A stretch of 64,000 bases of DNA, from assembly GCF_000455445.1 (NCBI RefSeq), contig NZ_HG417095.1:139317-203316 (forward strand), written 5' to 3'. Shown piece by piece: positions 43,913 to 51,926 of this stretch. The first letter of the stretch is position 1, and the number at the start of each line of letters is the position of its first letter. Below the pieces are notes generated by a model. It had not been told where the DNA came from. It was given only the letters and a program-made list of their open reading frames with translations, and did not search any database. Made by a program: the position numbers and the translations under genes. The stretch is from Hoylesella timonensis 4401737 = DSM 22865 = JCM 15640 (lineage in GTDB: Bacteria > Bacteroidota > Bacteroidia > Bacteroidales > Bacteroidaceae).

Positions 43913-44005
43913 ATGCTGATGTGTCAGGTTGTTTTGCTTGCATCATTCCTGTTAAATGATAAGGATGTTGATGAGAGCAACGATTTTCTTAATCGTTTGA
44001 GTTAA
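43913..44005 (+). CDS. possible 30-residue leader ORF before gph
   Basis: ATG at 43913, starting within ~10 nt of the predicted transcription start, encodes MLMCQVVLLASFLLNDKDVD and ends ...FLNRLS. The hydrophobic stretch could be a tiny membrane peptide. No homology recognised, and it may be chance. Confidence 0.2.
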   Translation: MLMCQVVLLASFLLNDKDVDESNDFLNRLS

Positions 44006-44047
44006 GAATTAATTTTTTAATGATGTGCGATTGATGCACGTAACAAT

Positions 44048-44701
44048 ATGGAGTATAGTACGTATATTTTTGATTTGGATGGCACACTTTTAGACAGTCT
44101 CCAAGATTTAGCTGTTAGTTGTAATTATGCACTGAAGAAACACCAAATGCCCGAACGAACAATAGAAGAGGTAAGGCATTTTGTGGGAAATGGTGTAAAA
44201 AAACTCATGGAGCGTGCCATTCCGGGCGGTCTTGAACATCCTGAATTTGACGAAACTTATCAGGATTTCCGCCAGCATTATATGGTTCACAACTTAGATA
44301 ACACGCGCCCTTATCTGGGTGTGATGGACCTATTGAAAAACTTGCACGAACATGGAAAAAAGTTGGCTGTGGTCAGTAATAAGTTCTATGATGCTACTCG
44401 TGAGCTTTGTCAACATTTTTTTAGCGATTATGTGAGCGTAGCCATTGGGGAACGGGAGGATATTCACCGCAAACCTGCGCCTGATACAGTAATGGAAGCG
44501 TTGCGACAATTAGGGGTAGATAAAACAGATGCTGTCTATATTGGTGACAGTGACGTAGACATTGCAACGGCTCGTAACAGCGGCATGCCGTGTATCAGTG
44601 TGTTATGGGGATTTCGTGACAAGGAATTTCTGTTGGCGCATGGTGCGACAACGTTCGTTTCGTCTCCGCAAGAATTGATGTTACCGCCAGATATCAAGTA
44701 A
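44048..44701 (+). CDS. gph: HAD-family phosphatase, phosphoglycolate phosphatase-like
   Basis: A 217-residue HAD hydrolase. Motif I FDLDGTLLDSLQD (nucleophile Asp), motif II VVSNK, Lys in RKPAPDTVMEALRQLG, and motif IV IGDSDVDIATARNSGM are all present, with a helical cap between motifs I and II. It resembles Gph, which clears 2-phosphoglycolate, but HAD specificity is hard to predict. It is monocistronic, with its own promoter and a strong terminator. Confidence 0.85.
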   Translation: MEYSTYIFDLDGTLLDSLQDLAVSCNYALKKHQMPERTIEEVRHFVGNGVKKLMERAIPGGLEHPEFDETYQDFRQHYMVHNLDNTRPYLGVMDLLKNLHEHGKKLAVVSNKFYDATRELCQHFFSDYVSVAIGEREDIHRKPAPDTVMEALRQLGVDKTDAVYIGDSDVDIATARNSGMPCISVLWGFRDKEFLLAHGATTFVSSPQELMLPPDIK

Positions 44702-44719
44702 TAAAAGTTTTGGAAAGTG

Positions 44720-44763
44720 GTGGCTTCTATCTGTGAGCAATAATAGATAGAAGCCACTTTTGC
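44720..44763 (+). terminator. rho-independent terminator of gph
   Basis: GTGGCTTCTATCT (44720-44732) pairs perfectly with AGATAGAAGCCAC (44745-44757), loop 12 nt, followed by TTTTGCTTT. It lies between the convergent gph and tolC-like genes. Confidence 0.9.
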
Positions 44764-44769
44764 TTTATT

Positions 44770-46107
44770 TTATTCCATGACTCCTTGTTGGTAGAACTTT
44801 AATAGGTGGATGTTGAGTAGGGTAAGATATTTGGCTTGAAGCTCGTTTTGTTGAGCGTTCATCAGCTGATCTTTCCCTTTCATCAGTTCTACAATATTTA
44901 TAAGGTTCTCGTCAAACTTCGCTTTGAGCAGCTGGTAGCTTTCTTCGGCACTCTTGGTGCTTATCATGGCAGCTCGCAATCTGTGTTGGTTGTTGGTGGC
45001 TTGTAACCAATAATCCTCGATAGTAGAGTAGAGTTTGGTTTGTTTGTCTTTGAGATCCAACATATAACTCTGCTTTTGCAAAAGAGCTTTGTTGACAGCT
45101 GTTTTGGTTTGTCGATTGTCAAACAAGGGGATGTTAATGGAAATACCAGCTCCAATATCAAAGTTATTCTTTATTTGTTTGCCCCATTCATAGTTGCTCA
45201 TGGAGGTAGTACTCGTTCCTACACCCGCACTTACTCCCAATGTAGGTAATTTCCCAGCTTTGGCAATACGCACACTAAGGTTACTACTTTCGATGCCCAA
45301 TGCTGCGTTTCTTATTTCGGGTCGGTTGTTGAGAGCAGTCGTATAAATCTCAGACACACTGGGTATCGCTTGATTTTCAACGGTCTCTATTTGGTGAGGA
45401 GGTAACACGTCAAACTCTTCTGTGTCAATAATTTGTAAAAGTTCCTTCAACTGTCGCTTATAGTTGCGCAAGTTGTTTTCTGATTCTATAACATTATATT
45501 CATCTGCAGCACGTTGGGCGGTCAATTGTGCCATATCCGCACGACTCATCTTTTGAACTTTTAGGAACTCTTTGCCTCGTGTTTCGTTCTGTTTGCTGGT
45601 TGCTAAAATCGATTGATTAACAGCTACCGCTTCTTTGGAATAAAGTATTTGAACGTATAGTTGTGCAATTTGCTCAATCAGTTTGTTAGCCATTTCTGCC
45701 GAATCCAATGCCGTTTGTTGCTCAAGAATTTTGTTGAGCTTTATCGTATGTCTGTTTTTTCCACCATTCCATACCGTCCAATTGCTGTTAATGCTATACG
45801 AACCATTATAATACACCTTATCTACCGATGCCTGCATATAACCCCCTGTGGAAATTCCTGTTTGTGGCCAGGGGCGGTATGTCAAATTTTGGGAGGAGCT
45901 TACCGCCAATGACGGCAATAGGGCAGCTTGACTTTGTTTTGTGTCTTCTTGCGCACTCAAATGTTGTAGTGTCTTCTTTTGCAACGAAATGTTATGGGTT
46001 AGCGCATAATGAATGCAGTCTTTCAACGACCACTCTTTAGACTGAACCGTAGATGTACTTAGAAGCAAAGCCATGCCACAAAGGCTGATTTGAAAAATCT
46101 TGTTCAT
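44770..46107 (-). CDS. tolC: TolC-family outer-membrane efflux protein
   Basis: A 445-residue outer-membrane factor. Signal peptide MNKIFQISLCGMALLLSTST, ending near residue 23. Two OEP repeats follow with long helices: LKDCIHYALTHNISLQKKTL, SLAVSSSQNLTYRPW, NRPEIRNAALGIESSNLSVR and LPTLGVSAGVGTSTTS. Such proteins form the trimeric channel of RND or MFP pumps or of type I export. No pump or adaptor gene is adjacent here, so its partner must be elsewhere. Confidence 0.88.
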   Translation of the reverse strand: MNKIFQISLCGMALLLSTSTVQSKEWSLKDCIHYALTHNISLQKKTLQHLSAQEDTKQSQAALLPSLAVSSSQNLTYRPWPQTGISTGGYMQASVDKVYYNGSYSINSNWTVWNGGKNRHTIKLNKILEQQTALDSAEMANKLIEQIAQLYVQILYSKEAVAVNQSILATSKQNETRGKEFLKVQKMSRADMAQLTAQRAADEYNVIESENNLRNYKRQLKELLQIIDTEEFDVLPPHQIETVENQAIPSVSEIYTTALNNRPEIRNAALGIESSNLSVRIAKAGKLPTLGVSAGVGTSTTSMSNYEWGKQIKNNFDIGAGISINIPLFDNRQTKTAVNKALLQKQSYMLDLKDKQTKLYSTIEDYWLQATNNQHRLRAAMISTKSAEESYQLLKAKFDENLINIVELMKGKDQLMNAQQNELQAKYLTLLNIHLLKFYQQGVME

Positions 46108-46185
46108 ATAGTAGATTTTTTAGATGAGTTGTTACTCGTAACTGTTATTTGTATGAAGATGGGTTACCATACGTTTCTTTGACGA

Positions 46186-46193
46186 CAAAAGTA
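46186..46193 (-). promoter_or_regulatory. promoter -7 element of the tolC-like gene
   Basis: Minus-strand TACTTTTG (plus CAAAAGTA); -33 element not clear. Confidence 0.5.
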
Positions 46194-46435
46194 GCAAAAA
46201 AGTTTCATACATTGATGAAGGAGGGTTTTGATTTCGTTCGCCATTCTTTATATGTAAGGAATATTCTTATTTACACATTGGCTGAATGAAGTGAAAAATA
46301 CCAAAGAAAATAAAGTATGCTGTAACAAATGGAATGCGTGAGTTATAGTTTAGACCATTTTGAACGTTATAAAGCAGAAGAAGCAGGACTTGACTAAAAA
46401 AAACATCAGCAGATGAATGTAAAAAGAAAACAAAA

Positions 46436-46467
46436 CTTGTAGGTTTCATTCTAAATTTGTATCTTTG
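46436..46467 (+). promoter_or_regulatory. promoter of the 6S-like RNA
   Basis: CTTG (46436-46439), 20-bp spacer, TATCTTTG (46460-46467), directly upstream of the structured RNA. Confidence 0.7.
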
Positions 46468-46473
46468 CATTTA

Positions 46474-46676
46474 GAAAGAGTACAACATGGGGTTGTGTCG
46501 ATTTGATCGGGATACTCATCAATAAAAACATGAAACCGAGAAGACTTCTTTTGTTAATGGCGGGCCACATAAATCCTTTTAGGACTAAGCTGTAAAGCCG
46601 GTGGATTACAAAGACGGAGAGCTCTCAAATCTTATATAGTTCGGAGTTTCATCACATCATCGAGCAACCCCTTTTT
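46474..46676 (+). ncRNA. ssrS: structured RNA, probably 6S RNA
   Basis: A rod-like fold can be drawn by eye. The closing stem is GGGGTTG (46489-46495) with CAACCCC (46665-46671). CGAT/ATCG, GAT/ATC and GATACTC/GAGTTTC add inner helices. A large central bubble of about 25 nt per side follows, then an apical stem GACTTCTTTTGT with ACAAAGACGGAG. The folded unit is about 183 nt, near the size of known 6S RNAs, and TTTTT follows the closing stem. 6S RNA binds RNA polymerase in stationary phase. No protein can be read from it. The family assignment rests on architecture only; the transcription-unit call is firmer. Confidence 0.55.
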
Positions 46677-46681
46677 CATAC

Positions 46682-46710
46682 ATAAAGGCAGGTGTGTTTC
46701 CTGCCTTTAT
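46682..46710 (+). terminator. hairpin terminator after the 6S-like RNA
   Basis: ATAAAGGCAGG / CCTGCCTTTAT, perfect 11-bp stem, 7-nt loop. It has no true T-run, so it may back up the TTTTT that follows the RNA. Confidence 0.65.
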
Positions 46711-46864
46711 AAATATAAGGTGGGTTTTATAAATTACCACCACAACTAAATATATTATGGGTTACGTCTTGCCAACGTTTCGTACCTTTATGGTTCAATG
46801 CGTTAGTGTCATTGGGAGTGTAGTAGCTACACAACCTTACTCACTTACAGATTGATAACAAAAG

Positions 46865-46919
46865 GTAGTGCAAGCCGAATGCAGCGAAAGTTTGCTTTCT
46901 GCGTTGAGGTGCAGCCTAC
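46865..46919 (+). repeat. long hairpin element upstream of ribE
   Basis: Nested pairs GTAG/CTAC, TGCA/TGCA, AATGCA/TGCGTT and GAAAG/CTTTC around a TTTG loop. The form is reminiscent of the hairpin-bearing intergenic elements common in Bacteroidales genomes. It has no T-run. Otherwise 46711-46984 holds nothing recognisable. Confidence 0.5.
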
Positions 46920-46984
46920 TTCGTGTGACATAAGTTCAAAACTTGACAAGGATAATTTATAGAACCCAATTAAAAACTTTGTTT

Positions 46985-47584
46985 ATGTTCTCTGGAATTG
47001 TAGAAGAGATGGCAACCGTAGTTGCGATTAGCCATGATCAAGAAAACATTGATTTTACATTGAAATCTTCGTTTGTTGACGAATTGAAGATTGACCAAAG
47101 TATAAGTCACAATGGCGTTTGCTTAACCGTTGTGCGTCTTCACGATGATACATACACGGTAACAGCGATGAAGGAGACGTTGGAACGGTCTAATCTGAGA
47201 TTGATAACCATTGGAGACAAGGTGAATGTAGAACGCTCAATGCTGATGAATGGCAGGCTGGATGGGCATATTGTTCAAGGACACGTAGACCAAACAGCCA
47301 CTTGCGTGAAGATGCAAGATGCTGACGGTTCTACTTATTTCACTTTTGAGTATCCTTATAGCAGAGAAATGGCGAAACGAGGATATATCACAGTTGATAA
47401 AGGGAGCGTAACGGTAAATGGTGTTTCGTTGACGGTTTGCGAACCAACAGACAATCGTTTTACCGTAGCGATTATTCCTTATACGAAAGAGCATACCAAC
47501 TTTTGTGATATCAAAGTAGGGTCTATTGTCAATTTAGAGTTTGATATCTTAGGAAAATACATCGCTCGATTACGAGAAATATAA
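46985..47584 (+). CDS. ribE: riboflavin synthase, alpha chain
   Basis: A 199-residue enzyme that dismutates two 6,7-dimethyl-8-ribityllumazines to riboflavin and the pyrimidine precursor. Two lumazine-binding repeats are visible. The first begins MFSGIVEEMATV and includes ISHNGVCLTVV and GRLDGHIVQGHVD. The second includes VDKGSVTVNGVSLTV and IPYTKEHTNF. The start at ATG 46985 is fixed by the invariant MFTGI/MFSGI N-terminus; an upstream TTG at 46943 would add 14 unrelated residues. No FMN riboswitch is seen upstream. Confidence 0.95.
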   Translation: MFSGIVEEMATVVAISHDQENIDFTLKSSFVDELKIDQSISHNGVCLTVVRLHDDTYTVTAMKETLERSNLRLITIGDKVNVERSMLMNGRLDGHIVQGHVDQTATCVKMQDADGSTYFTFEYPYSREMAKRGYITVDKGSVTVNGVSLTVCEPTDNRFTVAIIPYTKEHTNFCDIKVGSIVNLEFDILGKYIARLREI

Positions 47585-47643
47585 TTCAAAAAATGATGCC
47601 TCTCTTGATGAAATTGCGCTTGAAATTTGAAATCACAACCAAC

Positions 47644-47735
47644 AACTCATCAACTTAAGAACTTAATAACTCAGCAACTTAATAACTTAACAACTCAACT
47701 CAATAACTCATTAACTCAAAAACTCAAAAACTTAT
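47644..47735 (+). repeat. 8-bp tandem array AACTYAnn, about 11 units
   Basis: Units such as AACTTAAT, AACTCATT and AACTCAAA follow each other in 8-bp register, with one truncated unit at 47692-47696. The array runs right up to the ettA ATG at 47736. It is AT-rich and non-coding, and it replaces any recognisable promoter or ribosome-binding sequence in the last 90 bp. Confidence 0.85.
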
Positions 47736-48653
47736 ATGGCAACTGTAGACGACAAGAAAATAATCTTCTCAATGGTGGGAGTATCAAAGATTATTCCTCA
47801 AAACCAAAAACAAATTCTCAAAGACATTTATTTGTCTTTCTTTTATGGTGCAAAAATTGGTATTATAGGATTGAATGGTGCTGGTAAATCAACTTTGATG
47901 AAGATTATTGCTGGTATAGAGCAGCCAACTCAAGGAGATGTGGTGTGGAGTCCTGGCTATAGTGTAGGATATTTGCCACAAGACCCACCATTGGACGAAA
48001 CTAAAACCGTGAAAGAAAACGTGCAAGAAGGGGTGCATAAAGTCTATGACGCATTGAAAGAATATGACGAAATAAATGTCAAGTTCGGACTGGAAGAATA
48101 TTATGGCGACCCTGACAAAATGGACAAATTGATGCAGCGACAAGCAGAACTGCAAGACATCATCGATGCTACCGATGCTTGGAACATGGACTCTAAGTTA
48201 GAACGTGCGATGGCTGCCTTGCGATGTCCTGCTGGTCATCTGCCAGTAACAAATCTTTCGGGAGGTGAACGACGACGTGTGGCGCTGTGCCGTTTGCTCT
48301 TACAAAAGCCCGATGTATTGTTATTAGACGAGCCAACCAACCATCTTGATGCTGAAAGTATCGATTGGTTGGAGCAGCATTTACAGCAGTATGAGGGAAC
48401 AGTTATTGCGGTAACGCACGACCGATATTTCTTAGACGATGTTAGTGAGTGGATTTTGGAGTTAGACCGTGGCGAAGGTATTCCATGGAAAGGTAATTAT
48501 ACTTCGTGGTTGGAACAGAAGACCAAGCGCATGGATCAAGAGGAAAAGACCGCATCTAAGCGTCGCAAGACATTAGAGCGTGAATTGGAGTGGGTGCGTA
48601 TGGCACCAAAGGCTCGACAAGCAAAGGGAAGGGCGCGTCTAAACTCGTATTAA
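47736..48653 (+). CDS. ettA: EttA-type ABC-F protein, N-terminal half before an in-frame stop
   Basis: 305 residues: first ABC domain with Walker A GLNGAGKSTLMK, the arm inserted after it, signature NLSGGERRRVALC, Walker B VLLLDEPTNHLDA, H-loop VTHDRYF, and the start of the interdomain linker (ending KGRARLNSY). ABC-F proteins act on ribosomes; EttA gates early elongation in response to the ADP/ATP ratio. The frame is closed by TAA at 48651, but the downstream frame is the same and continues as EttA. A normal EttA is ~560 residues; the two halves together span 566 codons. This half alone has one nucleotide-binding domain and should not work as EttA by itself. Confidence 0.9.
   Translation: MATVDDKKIIFSMVGVSKIIPQNQKQILKDIYLSFFYGAKIGIIGLNGAGKSTLMKIIAGIEQPTQGDVVWSPGYSVGYLPQDPPLDETKTVKENVQEGVHKVYDALKEYDEINVKFGLEEYYGDPDKMDKLMQRQAELQDIIDATDAWNMDSKLERAMAALRCPAGHLPVTNLSGGERRRVALCRLLLQKPDVLLLDEPTNHLDAESIDWLEQHLQQYEGTVIAVTHDRYFLDDVSEWILELDRGEGIPWKGNYTSWLEQKTKRMDQEEKTASKRRKTLERELEWVRMAPKARQAKGRARLNSY
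48651..48653 (+). other. in-frame nonsense codon inside ettA
   Basis: TAA interrupts an otherwise continuous EttA reading frame in the linker between the two ABC domains. ATG follows 3 bases later (TAACAGATG). In relatives as I recall them a Glu stands about here, so a single G-to-T change (GAA to TAA) would account for it. No frameshift is needed. Confidence 0.85.
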
Positions 48654-48656
48654 CAG

Positions 48657-49433
48657 ATGCTGAATGAAGAGCAGAAAACGAGAGAGGATAAATTAGAAAT
48701 CTTCATTCCTAACGGACCACGCTTGGGTAATAAAGTGATTGAAGCACAGCATGTGAAAAAAGCTTTTGGAGAAAAAGTGTTGTTTACAGATCTCAATTTT
48801 ATGTTACCTCCTAATGGCATTGTAGGTGTGATAGGACCCAATGGTGCAGGTAAAACCACACTTTTCCGTTTGATTATGGGGCTCGAACAGCCTGATGCGG
48901 GTACTTTTGAAGTAGGAGAAACGGTAAAGCTGGCATACGTAGACCAGCAACATAAAGATATAGACCCCCAGCAAACAGTTTATGAAGTTGTTTCGCAAGG
49001 CAATGAAAATATAAGAATGGGCGGTCGTGATGTCAATGCACGTGCTTATTTGTCGCGATTTAACTTTTCTGGTACCGACCAAAACAAAAAGTGCGAAGTG
49101 CTTTCTGGCGGAGAACGAAATCGTTTACAGTTGGCATTGGCGTTAAAACAAGAGGGTAACGTTTTGTTGTTGGACGAACCTACCAACGATATTGATGTGA
49201 ATACCCTGAGAGCGTTGGAAGAAGGTCTGGAGTCATTTGCTGGTTGTGCGGTTGTCATCAGTCACGACCGATGGTTCTTAGACCGTATTTGTACGCATAT
49301 CTTGGCATTCGAGGGTAATGGCGAAGTATTCTATTTTGAAGGAACTTATTCTGAATATGAAATCAATAAAGCGCGCCGATTAGGCAACGAAGATATTAAA
49401 AAAGGACGCTATCGTAAGTTAATGGAAGATTGA
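48657..49433 (+). CDS. ettA: EttA-type ABC-F protein, C-terminal half after the in-frame stop
   Basis: 258 residues in the same frame as the N-terminal half. It begins in the linker (LNEEQKTREDKLEIFIPNGP), then holds the second ABC domain: Walker A GPNGAGKTTLFRL, signature VLSGGERNRLQLA, Walker B VLLLDEPTNDID, and H-loop ISHDRWF. All catalytic motifs are intact, so there is no sign of long-term decay. The ATG at 48657 is 3 bases after the upstream stop, close enough for reinitiation, which could give a split two-chain EttA. A strong terminator follows. Confidence 0.9.
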   Translation: MLNEEQKTREDKLEIFIPNGPRLGNKVIEAQHVKKAFGEKVLFTDLNFMLPPNGIVGVIGPNGAGKTTLFRLIMGLEQPDAGTFEVGETVKLAYVDQQHKDIDPQQTVYEVVSQGNENIRMGGRDVNARAYLSRFNFSGTDQNKKCEVLSGGERNRLQLALALKQEGNVLLLDEPTNDIDVNTLRALEEGLESFAGCAVVISHDRWFLDRICTHILAFEGNGEVFYFEGTYSEYEINKARRLGNEDIKKGRYRKLMED

Positions 49434-49450
49434 TATATTTCTCTTTCACC

Positions 49451-49504
49451 AAGCCACGAACCTTGTTACTATTATTGTAACGTGTGGTTCGTGGCTTCTT
49501 TTTT
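49451..49504 (+). terminator. rho-independent terminator of ettA
   Basis: AAGCCACGAACC (49451-49462) pairs perfectly with GGTTCGTGGCTT (49486-49497), with an inner GTTAC/GTAAC pair, followed by CTTTTTT. Confidence 0.92.
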
Positions 49505-49681
49505 GGTTCAACTGCAAATAGTGTGGATGTATTTTGCATCTATTTCACATCATCTGACCGATAGCATGGATTGTTATCTGATTTCCTCTCTACTTGTCAG
49601 CAAACGAAGGTACTAATGCAAATAGATGATGAATCTTTTTTGCAACCATTGTTTGTCATATACAATGATGTTCTTCAATCG

Positions 49682-50218
49682 TTATTCTGATTCTTCTAAA
49701 GGTTCGATGATTTCCCAAAACTCATTATAGACGCGATTGTAATCCTCTAAAGTGACCGGTCCTCCACACGACATGATATTGTAAGTAATGCCAGGCCAAA
49801 CCTTTCTGACCCCATAATCAATAAATCCCATACGTTTGTAAAATTCGTATCGCTTTTTTCGCTGCTCGGTATTAGATGCGGGTTGGTCGACATCCTCTAT
49901 ATCAATCATAAAACGTTCGTTCTTATATATTCTTAAAAGATGTTTGATAATCTTCGTGCCATACCCTTTTCCTCTTTCGTTAGGCATTACAGCAAAATAA
50001 AACAACCAACTCAAATTGTCATGATGATATGTATATGTGAGCCCTTTGAATTCGTTATTTTTATCATAAAAGCCTAAAAAACGGACATCTGCTTTTTGTT
50101 GCAATAGCAATAACGAGTCAAAAGACATGCGTTCAACTTTGGGAAATGCCTCTACATAGAGTCTTTTCACGAGCTCTATATCTTTTGAATCCTTTTTTAT
50201 TTCTTTGATGTGTAGCAT
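49682..50218 (-). CDS. GNAT-family N-acetyltransferase
   Basis: A 178-residue protein with the GNAT fold. FYFAVMPNERGKGYGTKIIKH carries the acetyl-CoA pyrophosphate loop (R/Q-x-x-G-x-G/A as RGKGYG), and YEFYKRMGFIDYG is the typical C-terminal motif. The substrate is not predictable; the C-terminal extension (WEIIEPLEESE) is acidic. It is monocistronic and convergent with ettA. Confidence 0.85.
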   Translation of the reverse strand: MLHIKEIKKDSKDIELVKRLYVEAFPKVERMSFDSLLLLQQKADVRFLGFYDKNNEFKGLTYTYHHDNLSWLFYFAVMPNERGKGYGTKIIKHLLRIYKNERFMIDIEDVDQPASNTEQRKKRYEFYKRMGFIDYGVRKVWPGITYNIMSCGGPVTLEDYNRVYNEFWEIIEPLEESE

Positions 50219-50232
50219 CGTATTCTTTTTTA

Positions 50233-50240
50233 CAAAGATA
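50233..50240 (-). promoter_or_regulatory. promoter -7 element of the GNAT gene
   Basis: Minus-strand TATCTTTG (plus CAAAGATA), 14 bp before the start codon. Confidence 0.6.
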
Positions 50241-50322
50241 GAAAATCTTTGTGAAACTGAACCAATTAAGTCGTTAAATATTCATTGCTAAACATGAAAT
50301 AATATAACAACATGTAGGGATT

Positions 50323-50354
50323 TTTGGTTTTTCGCATTACATGTTTTATCTTTG
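50323..50354 (+). promoter_or_regulatory. promoter of the GHL10 gene
   Basis: TTTG (50323-50326), 20-bp spacer, TATCTTTG (50347-50354). The leader is about 15 nt, and the -7 element overlaps the alternative TTG start at 50352, which excludes that start. Confidence 0.8.
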
Positions 50355-50372
50355 CAGAAAAGAAATAGCAAG

Positions 50373-51884
50373 ATGAACAAATATTTAATCTCAATAAGGT
50401 TATTATTCTTATTCTTATTTTGTGAACTCAGTGTTTTTGTTTTTGCACGAAATGCTCAAAAACATGAATTTAGGGGAGCATGGATTCAATGTGTCAATGG
50501 ACAATTTGAAGGTATGGGTACCCAGCAAATGCAACAGACACTTCGTTATCAGTTAGATGAACTTCAGAAGGACGGCGTTAATGCCATTATCTTTCAAGTA
50601 AGAGCAGAATGTGATGCTCTTTATCCAAGTAGATATGAACCATGGAGCAGATACCTGACAGGTGTTCAGGGAAAAGCCCCTTATCCATTGTGGGATCCGT
50701 TGCAATGGATGATAGAACAGTGTCACGAAAGAGGCATGGAACTGCATGCATGGATTAACCCTTTTCGAGCAAAGACAAAAGGAACAACGGCTTTAGCCAG
50801 CAACCACATTGCAATAAAGCAACCAGGAAGCGTATTTACCTACGGAGGACAATTTATTCTTAACCCTGGTAATCCTGCCAATAGGGCTTATATCTACCAA
50901 GTAGTAGATGATATTGTGAGCCGATACGACATTGATGGTTTTCACATCGATGATTATTTTTATCCTTATCCTGCACCAGGCGAGATTATTCAAGACGGAC
51001 GTGAGTATAGACAATATCACAATGGTATAAATAATATCGATGATTGGCGTCGTTATAATGTAAATGTTTTTATCAAAGAGTTAGGAGAGAAAATACATCA
51101 ACGAAAGCCATGGGTCAAATTTGGTGTTTCGCCTTTTGGTATCTATCGTAATAAGAAGTCTGATCCGAACATAGGCAGCAATACACGTGGGTTGCAAAAC
51201 TATGACGACCTTTATGCTGATGTACTGTTATGGGTAAATAATGGATGGGTAGATTATTGTGTGCCACAGCTCTATTGGCAAATAGGACATTCGGCTGCTG
51301 ATTATGAGACATTGATAAAATGGTGGAACAAGTATGCAGGAAACCGACCTCTTTATATAGGTGAGGATGTTGAGAGAACTGTTAAATTTGCTGATCCTAA
51401 GAATCCTAACAGTCACCAAATGCCTGCTAAGTTCAAACTCCATGAGGAGATGAATCATGTAAAAGGCACTGTGCTGTGGTATGCAAAGGCGGTGGTTGAC
51501 AATGTTGGTAACTACGGCACTACTTTGCGAAACTATTACTGGAAATATCCTGCCCTGCAACCCAAAATGCCTTTTATCGATGATAAGAGACCTAAAAAGC
51601 CACGAAAGGTAAAAGCTGTATGGACCAGTAGCGGTTACTTGTTGTTTTGGACACCACCTCGTGGAAAGAATTGGGATGATGTTGCCACGAAGTATGTGGT
51701 ATATCGTTTTAATAAAGGGGAACGTGTCGACTTAGATGACCCGTCAAAGATTGTTACCATTACAAATAAAACAATGTATAAGTTGCCTTATGCAGATGGT
51801 AAGACAAAATATAGATATGTGGTAACAGCCGTAGATAGGATGAATAATGAGAGTAAAGGAAAAAAGAAAAATATAAAAATATAA
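50373..51884 (+). CDS. GHL10 (PF02638) glycosyl-hydrolase-like exported protein
   Basis: A 503-residue protein. Signal peptide MNKYLISIRLLFLFLFCELS to about residue 27. The TIM-barrel GHL10 domain spans ~35-390, with FRGAWIQCVNGQFEGM, AIIFQVRAECDALYPS, HAWINPFRAKTK, DGFHIDDYFYPYP (acidic pair), KFGVSPFGIYRN and WVDYCVPQLYWQIGH. The last ~85 residues look like a fibronectin type III module (AVWTSSGYLLFWTPP, YVVYRFNKGERV). The family hydrolyses glycans, possibly peptidoglycan or envelope polysaccharide; no substrate is assigned. It is predicted periplasmic or surface-exposed, as no lipobox is seen. Confidence 0.9.
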   Translation: MNKYLISIRLLFLFLFCELSVFVFARNAQKHEFRGAWIQCVNGQFEGMGTQQMQQTLRYQLDELQKDGVNAIIFQVRAECDALYPSRYEPWSRYLTGVQGKAPYPLWDPLQWMIEQCHERGMELHAWINPFRAKTKGTTALASNHIAIKQPGSVFTYGGQFILNPGNPANRAYIYQVVDDIVSRYDIDGFHIDDYFYPYPAPGEIIQDGREYRQYHNGINNIDDWRRYNVNVFIKELGEKIHQRKPWVKFGVSPFGIYRNKKSDPNIGSNTRGLQNYDDLYADVLLWVNNGWVDYCVPQLYWQIGHSAADYETLIKWWNKYAGNRPLYIGEDVERTVKFADPKNPNSHQMPAKFKLHEEMNHVKGTVLWYAKAVVDNVGNYGTTLRNYYWKYPALQPKMPFIDDKRPKKPRKVKAVWTSSGYLLFWTPPRGKNWDDVATKYVVYRFNKGERVDLDDPSKIVTITNKTMYKLPYADGKTKYRYVVTAVDRMNNESKGKKKNIKI

Positions 51885-51894
51885 AACTATAACA

Positions 51895-51923
51895 TCAAAA
51901 GAGCTTCAAAAAAGCTCTTTTGA
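51895..51923. terminator. bidirectional terminator between convergent genes
   Basis: TCAAAAGAGCTT / AAGCTCTTTTGA, perfect 12-bp stem with a 5-nt loop, with A/T-rich arms on both sides. Confidence 0.88.
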
Positions 51924-51926
51924 CGT

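Noticed and set aside
46711..46984. FMN (RFN) riboswitch before riboflavin synthase
   Set aside because: The conserved RFN blocks such as AGGGGC and the GATTCCC-type segment are not seen. The structured RNA upstream has its own promoter and terminator.
47644..47735. CRISPR-like array
   Set aside because: Units are 8 bp, without unique spacers, and no cas gene is present; it is a simple tandem repeat.
47736..49433. Frameshift in ettA
   Set aside because: Both halves are in the same frame (start positions differ by a multiple of 3); a single in-frame TAA explains the split.
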